Origin: Mycobacterium asiaticum
GTDB lineage: Bacteria > Actinomycetota > Actinomycetes > Mycobacteriales > Mycobacteriaceae
Assembly (NCBI RefSeq): GCF_001673315.1
Contig: NZ_LZLQ01000024.1
Span: 1-64,000 of the forward strand
Length of the DNA: 64,000 bases
Direction of reading: 5' to 3'
A model generated the notes under the pieces. It did not search any database, was not told the DNA's origin, and saw nothing but the letters and a program-made list of their open reading frames with translations. Both the position numbers and the translations under genes were made by a program. Shown here in pieces: positions 57,665 through 64,000 of the stretch (position 1 is the stretch's first letter; each line of letters opens with the position of its first letter).

Positions 57665-57968
57665 GGTGGCTGCCTCGGGCCTGAACACGCCGAGAGTGCA
57701 TTCAGGGCTTTGCCTGTGCGCTCAGGGCTTTGCCTGTGCGCTCAGGGCTTTGTCTGTGCATTCACGGCTTTGCCTGTGCGCTCAGGGCTTTGTCTGTGCA
57801 TTCACGGCTCTGTCTGTGCGCTCACGGCTTTGCCTGTGCGCTCACGGCTCTGTCTGTGCATTCACGGCTTTGCCTGTGCGTCCTGGGTGGGAAAATCACT
57901 GATTTCGCGGCCGTATCTGCACTCTCAACGCCCAGGGCGCACACTAGGTACGCGTGGCGCAGAGGCCG
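57665..57968. other. 304-bp gap holding a tandem repeat, otherwise non-coding
   Basis: Between the DUF2771 gene and the convergent GST-like gene. Most of it is the 20-bp repeat array listed next. All three plus frames stay open through the array because no unit contains a stop, but the resulting peptides are low-complexity (LCLCAQGF) without a start signal. The right 88 bp contain nothing I can name. Confidence 0.6.
57701..57880. repeat. Tandem repeat, nine contiguous 20-bp units
   Basis: Consensus (T/C)TCA(G/C)GGCT(T/C)TG(C/T)CTGTGC(A/G). Units begin at 57701, 57721 and so on every 20 bases to 57861, with no spacer and no indel. A unit ending in A is always followed by one starting with T, and one ending in G by C, so the true unit boundary is inside CATT or CGCT. 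The array lies between two convergent genes. It is a candidate VNTR and a possible binding or structural element. Confidence 0.93.
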
Positions 57969-58973
57969 CTACGCGCCGTGACCGGCCGGCACCCGCTCCC
58001 CTTCGGGAGTGGGTCCGGGCGGGGTACCATCGCCAAACGGTCTGCCGCCCAACTCCTCCCGCCCATGTGCGGACAACCAGCCCGACAGGTCCGGCCCCTT
58101 CGGAACGATCCCGGTGGGGTTGATGTCGGCGTGCACGATGTAGTAGTGCTGCTTTATCTGCACGAAGTCGGTGGTGTCCCCAAAACCCGGGGTCTGGAAC
58201 AAGTCTCGGGCATACGCCCACAGCATCGGCATCTCGGACAGCTTGGTGCGATTGCATTTGAAGTGCCCGTGATACACCGGATCGAAGCGTGCGAGCGTGG
58301 TGAACAACCGCACATCCGCCTCGGTAATGGTGTCCCCCACCAGGAAACGCTGGTTGGCCAGCCGATCGCTCACCCAGTCCAGTGCGGTGAACAACCGGTC
58401 ATAGGCCGCCTCGTACGCTTCCTGTGAACCGGCGAAGCCGCAACGGTAGACCCCGTTGTTGATCTCGGTGTAGATCCGGGTGCTCACCTCGTCGATCTCG
58501 TCGCGCAACTCTTCGGGATACAACTGCGGCGCACCGTCGCGGTGGTAGGCGGTCCACTCGGTGGAGAAGTCGAGCGTTATCTGGGCGAAGTCGTTGGTAA
58601 CCACTGCCCCACTCGGGACATCGACGATCGCCGGGACAGTGATGCCCTTTTTGTAGTCCGGGAAGCGCTTGAAGAACGCGTCTTGCAACCGCGGGATCTT
58701 GAGCACCGGGTCCACGCCACCGGGATCGAGGTCGAAGGTCCAGCTGCGCTGGTCGTGGGTTGGGCCGCAAAATCCAATGGAAAGAACAGATTCCAGGCCT
58801 AGCAAGCGGCGAACGATGATGGTGCGATTCGCCCATGGACATGCCCGGGCGACAATCAACCGGTAGCGGTCCGGCTCCACCGGGTAACCGTCTCGCCCGT
58901 CCGCGGTGATCCGGGTGGTGATGTAGTTGGTGTCGCGATTGAATTCGCCCGTTCCGGCAACATAAGAGCCCAT
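57969..58973 (-). CDS. Glutathionyl-hydroquinone-reductase-like (ECM4/GST Xi) protein
   Basis: The 334-residue protein has the Xi-class active site ARACPWANR (Cys about residue 45), SFCGPT-like IGFCGPTHDQRSWTF, a TVPAIVDVPSGAVVTND strand (cis-Pro loop), and a helical C-terminal domain with DTITEADVRLFTTLARFDPV. These enzymes remove thiols from quinones or use other low-molecular thiols. Mycobacteria make mycothiol rather than glutathione, so the thiol partner is uncertain. ATG 58973 lies 9 bp after the fadE10 stop, so it is probably in one operon. Confidence 0.86.
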   Translation of the reverse strand: MGSYVAGTGEFNRDTNYITTRITADGRDGYPVEPDRYRLIVARACPWANRTIIVRRLLGLESVLSIGFCGPTHDQRSWTFDLDPGGVDPVLKIPRLQDAFFKRFPDYKKGITVPAIVDVPSGAVVTNDFAQITLDFSTEWTAYHRDGAPQLYPEELRDEIDEVSTRIYTEINNGVYRCGFAGSQEAYEAAYDRLFTALDWVSDRLANQRFLVGDTITEADVRLFTTLARFDPVYHGHFKCNRTKLSEMPMLWAYARDLFQTPGFGDTTDFVQIKQHYYIVHADINPTGIVPKGPDLSGWLSAHGREELGGRPFGDGTPPGPTPEGERVPAGHGA

Positions 58974-58982
58974 TACTCCGCC

Positions 58983-60929
58983 TCAGAGGTTGGATGCGGT
59001 CGGTTGTGAAGAGGTGAACCGACGGGCCAGGTTCGACTCGGTAGACGGACCAGGTTCCCACGGCGCAATCCATGGCCCAGTCCCCTCCGACTGGTCGATT
59101 ATTCCGTCTTCCAGCCAGCTGTAGCGACCGTCCAGCACGTCGTTCGTCAGCCGCACATCGCCGCTGTCGGTGTTGGTCCACAACTCCTCGAACAGCGCTT
59201 CAACTCGCAAAGTCGCTTGCTGGCAGAACAATTCGGCTAGTTCGTAGGCTTGCTGACCGACCACGGGATCAGCTGTGCGTTGCGCCTCCGCGCGAACGCA
59301 TACCGCAGCCATTGCGAACAATTCGGCGCCGACGTCGACAATGCGGCCGAGGAAACCCTGCTTCTGCTCCAGCTTGGCCTGCCAGCGTGCCATCCCATAG
59401 AAGGTGTTGCGGGCCAACTTTCGGCTGGAGCGTTCGACGAACCGCAAATGCGATGCCAGCGGACCGAACTCACGGTACGAAGTCGGCCGTTGGCCCTCAC
59501 CGAAGACCAACTTGGGCAACCACTTTGCGTAGAAGCCGCTGGCACCCACTGCGGCAGCGGCCTTCTGCCGCAAGTCGGCGTCCGCCTTGGCGAGGTCACC
59601 GGCGGCATTCAAGTGCGCGTCCACCGCCTCCCGGGCAATGAGCAACCGCATGATCTCGCTGGCACCTTCGAAGATGCGGTTGATCCGCAGGTCGCGCAGG
59701 CACTGCTCAACCGGCGCCGCGCGTTCCCCGCGCGCCGCCAGCGACTCCGCCGTCTCGTACCCGCGGCCGCCGCGGATCTGCATCAGATCATCGGCTATGA
59801 CGCAGGCCATCTCGCTGCACCACAGCTTGGCCAGCGCCGCTTCGATCCGAATGTCGTTGCGGCCCTCGTCGGCCATCTGCCCCGACAATTCGACCACCGC
59901 ATCCAGGGCGTAAGTGGTCGCGGCCATGAATGCGATCTTGCGGGCCACCGCCTCGTGCTTGCCGACCGGCTTGCCCCACTGCACGCGTTCACTGGACCAC
60001 TCGCGCGCAATCTTCAACGACCATTTGGCCGATCCCGTCACCATCGCGGGTAACGCCAGCCGCCCAACGTTGAGGGTGGTCAACGCGATCCGCAGACCGT
60101 CGCCTTCACGGCCGATCAGATTCTCGGCGGGAACGCGCACCCGATGCATCCTGGTCACGCCGTTCTCGATGCCGCGCAGCCCCATGAACTGGTTACGCCG
60201 CTCCACGGTGATCCCGGGTGAATCGGCTTCCACGACAAAGGCACTGATGCCCCCTCGATGTCCGTCGCTCTTGGGAACGCGGGCCATCACCACCAGCAGG
60301 TCGGCGACCACCCCATTGGTGGTCCACAGCTTCACGCCTTCAAGTTCGTAGGCCTGGCCGTCGTCGACGGGTGTCGCGGTGGATCCCAGCCGCGCCGGGT
60401 CGGATCCCACGTCCGGCTCGGTGAGCAGGAACGCCGAGACCGCCCCGGCTGCACACCGCGGCAGGAACTTCCGCTTCTGCTCCTCGCTCCCGGCCAACTT
60501 GAGCGGCTCGGGTACCCCGATCGACTGGTGCGCCGACAGCAACGCCCCAAGGCTGGGGTGCACGCTCGACACCAGCATCAGCGCGCGGTTGTACGCGACC
60601 TGCGACATGCCGAGGCCGCCGTACTCCGTCGGGATCTTCATGCCGAAGCAACCCAGTTCGGCTAAGCCCTTGACGTATTCATCGGGAATCCGTGCCTCGC
60701 GCTCGATCACGCTGCCTTCGACGCCACCGAGAAAGTCCTTCAGTTTCTGCAGAAACTCCCGGGTGCGTGTCTCATCGGCGGCTGCCGGCGTGGGGAAGGG
60801 GTGGATCAGCTCCAACGGGAAGCGGCCGAGAAACAATTCCTTGGCAAAAGATGGCTTATCCCAACCGCTTTCGCGGGATTCCTCCGCGACGGCTCTGGCC
60901 TGTTCCTCGGTGACCTCTTGCTGTGCCAT
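58983..60929 (-). CDS. fadE10: Acyl-CoA dehydrogenase FadE10
   Basis: The 648-residue protein has an acyl-CoA dehydrogenase core with FLLTEPDVGSDPARLGSTAT (FAD loop), FEGASEIMRLLIAREAVD near the C-terminal helix bundle, and an extra C-terminal domain of about 150 residues as in very-long-chain enzymes. M. tuberculosis FadE10 (Rv0873) is about 650 residues. ATG 60929 follows AAGGAGG by eight bases, so the long upstream open frame, which overlaps cspB, is not part of it. Unlike some family members the base position needs structural checking. Confidence 0.9.
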   Translation of the reverse strand: MAQQEVTEEQARAVAEESRESGWDKPSFAKELFLGRFPLELIHPFPTPAAADETRTREFLQKLKDFLGGVEGSVIEREARIPDEYVKGLAELGCFGMKIPTEYGGLGMSQVAYNRALMLVSSVHPSLGALLSAHQSIGVPEPLKLAGSEEQKRKFLPRCAAGAVSAFLLTEPDVGSDPARLGSTATPVDDGQAYELEGVKLWTTNGVVADLLVVMARVPKSDGHRGGISAFVVEADSPGITVERRNQFMGLRGIENGVTRMHRVRVPAENLIGREGDGLRIALTTLNVGRLALPAMVTGSAKWSLKIAREWSSERVQWGKPVGKHEAVARKIAFMAATTYALDAVVELSGQMADEGRNDIRIEAALAKLWCSEMACVIADDLMQIRGGRGYETAESLAARGERAAPVEQCLRDLRINRIFEGASEIMRLLIAREAVDAHLNAAGDLAKADADLRQKAAAAVGASGFYAKWLPKLVFGEGQRPTSYREFGPLASHLRFVERSSRKLARNTFYGMARWQAKLEQKQGFLGRIVDVGAELFAMAAVCVRAEAQRTADPVVGQQAYELAELFCQQATLRVEALFEELWTNTDSGDVRLTNDVLDGRYSWLEDGIIDQSEGTGPWIAPWEPGPSTESNLARRFTSSQPTASNL

Positions 60930-61009
60930 TTGCCGCCGCCTCCTTGCTGACGCATCCCGATGTGACCGGAATACCCGCTGGGCGTGAGGATACGCCGGCA
61001 ACTGCGCGC

Positions 61010-61429
61010 CTAAGCGTCGAACTCCCGGGCCACGGCCTTCACTACTTCGCTGATTTGGCGCGCCGTCTTGCGATCCGGGTAACGACCCTTGCGAAGTTCC
61101 GGCTGCACGGTGCTTTCCAGCAGCGTGATCATGTCCTCGACCATGCCGTGCAGTTCGTCGGGACTGTGCTTGTGCTCGGCCGGCGCCTGGCGGGAGGCCT
61201 CGCGGCGAGTCCGGACAAGGCTCGGCGGCGGATCGATCAGCTTGAGGCTCAATGCCTGTGGACCCCGCCGGCCGGAAGCGATGCCGAACTCGACCCGCTG
61301 TCCCGCTTTGAGACCTTCGACACCCTCGGGCAACGCCGACGAGCGGACGTAAACGTCTTCGCCGTCCTCCTGCGACAGGAAGCCAAACCCCTTTTCGGAG
61401 TCGTACCACTTCACTTTGCCGGTCGGCAC
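61010..61429 (-). CDS. cspB: Cold-shock-domain protein CspB
   Basis: The 139-residue protein has one cold-shock domain ([19 protein letters not shown], with RNP1 KGFGFL and RNP2 DVYVRSSAL) followed by a helical C-terminal extension of about 70 residues. It resembles Rv0871. GTG 61429 opens the domain behind GGTGAGAG; an upstream frame from 61471 adds a non-domain leader. A GC hairpin followed by TTTTA lies 48 bp before the start. It faces away from the YccF gene. Confidence 0.88.
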   Translation of the reverse strand: MPTGKVKWYDSEKGFGFLSQEDGEDVYVRSSALPEGVEGLKAGQRVEFGIASGRRGPQALSLKLIDPPPSLVRTRREASRQAPAEHKHSPDELHGMVEDMITLLESTVQPELRKGRYPDRKTARQISEVVKAVAREFDA

Positions 61430-61476
61430 TGCTCTCACCTGCTTGTCTGACGGATCACCGGTACACAACATAAAAC

Positions 61477-61500
61477 GCGTCCCGCATGCGCAGGACGCGA
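61477..61500 (-). promoter_or_regulatory. Attenuator-like hairpin in the cspB leader
   Basis: On the minus strand CGCGTCC pairs exactly with GGACGCG across a ten-base loop, and TTTTATG follows at once. Its form is that of an intrinsic terminator or cold-sensitive leader structure. It ends 48 bases before the cspB GTG, and no minus-strand gene precedes it, so it would act on cspB itself. Confidence 0.5.
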
Positions 61501-61590
61501 TGACGATCTCAGATCCTACTCGGGTGGTCGTCGACCGAGCACCCCGGTTTAACCGCGGATCGGTACGCTGGTCTTACCGCTGGAGGAGAT

Positions 61591-61992
61591 ATGCGCCTGA
61601 TTCTGAATGTCATCTGGCTAGTCTTCGGTGGCCTCTGGTTGGCCCTCGGATACCTGCTGGCTGCTCTCGTCTGCTTCGTGCTGGTCATCACCATTCCATT
61701 CGGGTTCGCGTCGCTGCGCATAGCGTCGTACGCGCTGTGGCCATTCGGCCGAACGATCGTGGAGAAGCCAGGTGCCGGGACCGGCGCCTTGGTCGGCAAC
61801 GTGATCTGGGTGATTCTGTTTGGGGTGTGGCTGGCGATAGGGCATCTGGCGAGTGCGTTGGCGATGGCCGTCACGATCATCGGAATTCCGCTGGCGCTGG
61901 CCAACCTCAAATTGATTCCGGTGTCGCTGCTGCCGCTCGGCAGGGAGATCGTTCCGGTCGCCTCCCCGGGTAGGTACGGGGTCTCGGCATGA
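61591..61992 (+). CDS. YccF-family membrane protein, Rv0870c homologue
   Basis: The 133-residue protein has two YccF domains, each a pair of helices: residues 1-40 (NVIWLVFGGLWLALGYLLAA) and 68-105 (NVIWVILFGVWLAIGHLASA) followed by VTIIGIPLALANLKL. The repeats indicate an internal duplication. ATG 61591 follows GGAGGAGAT. The stop overlaps the moaA2 start as ATGA. Confidence 0.88.
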   Translation: MRLILNVIWLVFGGLWLALGYLLAALVCFVLVITIPFGFASLRIASYALWPFGRTIVEKPGAGTGALVGNVIWVILFGVWLAIGHLASALAMAVTIIGIPLALANLKLIPVSLLPLGREIVPVASPGRYGVSA

Positions 61993-63068
61993 CACTGACC
62001 CCGCTGGGTTTACCGAAGATGCCCCGCCCGCAGCAGGATGCTGAGGCTTCGCCGGCCCCCGGCAGCGGACCGCTGATCGATACCTACGGCCGGGTGGCCA
62101 CTGATCTGCGGGTGTCCCTCACCGACCGCTGCAATCTGCGGTGCACCTACTGCATGCCGGAACAGGGCTTGGACTGGCTACCGAAAGACAAACTGCTCAC
62201 GCGCGAGGAGCTGGCAAGGCTGATCCGCATCGCCGTCACCCGACTGGGAGTCACCAGCGTGCGGTTCACCGGCGGCGAGCCGCTGCTGGTTCCCCACCTC
62301 GAAGAGGTGGTCGCGACGACCGCAGGTCTCACCCCCCGTCCGGAGATCTCGCTGACCACCAACGGGGTGGGATTGGCACAACGTGCGGCCGCGCTGGCCG
62401 CAGCGGGCCTGGACCGCGTCAACGTGTCATTGGACAGCGTGGACCCAGCCCGCTTCGCCGCCATCACTCGCAGAAATCGCCTCGACGAGGTTCTGGCGGG
62501 GCTGACGGCTGCCAAAGAGGCCGGCCTCGGGCCGGTGAAGGTGAATGCCGTCCTGGACCCTACGACCGGCCGCGACGACGTCGTCGAGTTGTTGCGGTAC
62601 TGCCTCGAGCTGGGGTACCAGCTGCGGGTCATCGAGCAAATGCCGCTCGACGCCAGCCATCAGTGGCGTCGCGGCGCAACGTTGACCGCCGACGACGTGC
62701 TGGCCGCGGTGCGGCCGCATTTCCGGCTCCGGCCCGACCCGACTCCTCGCGGATCGGCGCCGGCCGAGCTGTGGCTGGTCGACACCGGACCGAATACACC
62801 GGCCGGGAAATTCGGCGTCATCGCTTCGGTCTCGCACGCCTTCTGCGCCGCTTGTGACCGCACGCGGCTGACTGCCGACGGGCAGATCCGCAGCTGCCTG
62901 TTCGCCACCGAGGAAACCGATCTGCGCGGTCTGCTGCGCGGCGAGGCCGTCGACCAAGCCATCGAGGCGGCGTGGCGCGTCGCCATGTGGGGTAAGCCCG
63001 CCGGCCACGGCATCAACGACCCCGGGTTCGTCCAACCCGCCCGACCGATGAGCGCCATCGGTGGCTGA
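61989..63068 (+). CDS. moaA2: Molybdenum cofactor biosynthesis protein MoaA2
   Basis: The 359-residue radical-SAM enzyme has the cluster motif DRCNLRCTYCMPE near residue 45, FTGGEPLLVPHLEEVV, and a C-terminal second cluster with CAACDRTRLTADGQIRSCLF. It ends in a Gly-Gly needed for catalysis in MoaA. It converts GTP to 3',8-cyclo-GTP, the first step of molybdenum cofactor synthesis. ATG 61989 overlaps the upstream stop, and moaD2 overlaps it by 8 bp. The homologue is Rv0869c. Confidence 0.95.
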   Translation: MTLTPLGLPKMPRPQQDAEASPAPGSGPLIDTYGRVATDLRVSLTDRCNLRCTYCMPEQGLDWLPKDKLLTREELARLIRIAVTRLGVTSVRFTGGEPLLVPHLEEVVATTAGLTPRPEISLTTNGVGLAQRAAALAAAGLDRVNVSLDSVDPARFAAITRRNRLDEVLAGLTAAKEAGLGPVKVNAVLDPTTGRDDVVELLRYCLELGYQLRVIEQMPLDASHQWRRGATLTADDVLAAVRPHFRLRPDPTPRGSAPAELWLVDTGPNTPAGKFGVIASVSHAFCAACDRTRLTADGQIRSCLFATEETDLRGLLRGEAVDQAIEAAWRVAMWGKPAGHGINDPGFVQPARPMSAIGG

Positions 63069-63336
63069 GACGTCGGGCACGGACCAGATCGCGGTGACGG
63101 TGCGCTACTTCGCCGCTGCTCGCGCGGCCGCGGGCACCGAGTCGGAAACGCTCACATTACGAAGCGGCACCACAGTCGCCGAATTGGTTAAGGAACTCGC
63201 CAACCGGGGTAGCCAGCTCGCAACGGTCTTGAGTCGATGCTCTTATCTGCGGGACGGGATTGCCGTCCGAGATGAGACGTCGGTGTTATCCGCCGGCAAC
63301 ACGGTTGACGTACTCCCGCCCTTTGCCGGCGGCTAA
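63061..63336 (+). CDS. moaD2: Molybdopterin synthase small subunit MoaD2
   Basis: The 91-residue protein has the beta-grasp fold of MoaD: VTVRYFAAARAAAGTESETL, and the required C-terminal Gly-Gly (PPFAGG), which becomes the thiocarboxylate sulfur donor. It works with MoaE. GTG 63061 overlaps the end of moaA2. M. tuberculosis Rv0868c is about 92 residues. The CRP-like site is 4 bp after its stop. Confidence 0.93.
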   Translation: MAETSGTDQIAVTVRYFAAARAAAGTESETLTLRSGTTVAELVKELANRGSQLATVLSRCSYLRDGIAVRDETSVLSAGNTVDVLPPFAGG

Positions 63337-63339
63337 AAC

Positions 63340-63355
63340 TGTGACATATCTCACG
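63340..63355. promoter_or_regulatory. CRP-like binding site upstream of rpfA
   Basis: TGTGACATATCTCACG differs from the consensus TGTGAN6TCACA at the last base only. The cAMP receptor protein of M. tuberculosis (Rv3676) is known to activate rpfA through such a site. It lies over 400 bp before the rpfA ATG because the long leader with the riboswitch is between. Confidence 0.82.
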
Positions 63356-63560
63356 TAACGGAAAGATAACAACCCGGCCACGCTCCGATTTCGGGTGCTA
63401 TGAGCTGGGCAAACGCTGGCCGTTCCTGGCATTTTGCCCGGGCGCTGTGACCAAAACGCCCGTTTCGCATAGAGGTGACGAGACCGCCCGAACCCGCTAG
63501 CGTCTCGGGGGGTTCGTCAACACAACCCGAATGACGAGTCCTCCCTTACCTATAACGCGC

Positions 63561-64000
<440 letters not shown>

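Noticed and set aside
57701..57880. CRISPR array
   Set aside because: Units are contiguous with no spacers, and no cas genes are near.
57666..58123. Cys-rich open frames through the 20-bp repeat array
   Set aside because: All three frames are open simply because the unit has no stop. No ribosome-binding site or family signature, so no gene is called.
60930..61409. N-terminal extension of the fadE10 frame
   Set aside because: It overlaps cspB in another frame and lacks domain sequence; ATG 60929 has a strong ribosome-binding site.

Overview
This is a high-GC actinobacterial chromosome segment from a Mycobacterium, most likely a slow grower. Evidence: a PE protein, an ESX-type secreted pair, prrA/prrB, arfABC, fadE10, moaA2/moaD2 and rpfA with its c-di-AMP riboswitch. 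From about 11.2 kb to the right end, the gene order follows, inverted, the M. tuberculosis block Rv0914c to Rv0867c. Names of the form Rv0xxx are assigned by remembered family resemblance and synteny, not by a search.

Layout. (1) 1-3.6 kb is an eroded accessory zone. It holds fragments of an excisionase-like gene, a tyrosine integrase, an IS481-type transposase and a fatty-acyl-AMP ligase. It also holds a small type VII secretion cluster: an EspC-like protein, a frameshifted WXG-type protein and a small membrane protein. (2) 3.7-10.8 kb carries an FAD oxidoreductase, a secreted protein, a DUF1275 membrane protein, a reductase/desaturase pair divergent from a PucR-type regulator, and a DUF3298 lipoprotein. 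(3) 11-24.6 kb is syntenic core: a thiolase-like protein and a carotenoid-oxygenase-like protein facing a long leftward run of echA6, a metallo-beta-lactamase-fold hydrolase, a serine beta-lactamase-like lipoprotein, ctpE, an extra amidohydrolase, and an Rv0909/Rv0910 toxin-antitoxin locus whose antitoxin is reduced to 12 codons. accD3 diverges from echA6. (4) 24.6-29 kb is an insertion relative to M. tuberculosis with two TetR/FAD-enzyme modules. (5) 29-38 kb holds prrAB, arfABC (arfB hugely expanded with Glu-Pro repeats and interrupted by one nonsense codon), a DUF2630 protein, an FAD oxidoreductase and gltA2.

(6) 38-46.4 kb holds a PE protein with an MPTR-like repeat tail, a large LuxR ATPase, an MFS exporter, pdxH and citA. 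(7) 46.6-64 kb holds fprB, an AurF-like diiron protein, serC, sepH, Rv0882 to Rv0875 homologues, a 9 x 20 bp tandem repeat, a glutathionyl-hydroquinone-reductase-like protein, fadE10, cspB, moaA2/moaD2, then a CRP-like site and c-di-AMP riboswitch leading into rpfA, which runs off the end.

The genes combine lipid metabolism (echA6, accD3, fadE10, desaturase pair), redox electron transfer (fprB, the reductase), cell-envelope functions (arfABC, rpfA, PE and ESX proteins) and central metabolism (two citrate synthases, serC, pdxH). Several tightly packed gene pairs overlap by GTGA or ATGA (translational coupling), and three convergent pairs share their stop codons. No rRNA, tRNA or CRISPR array was seen.
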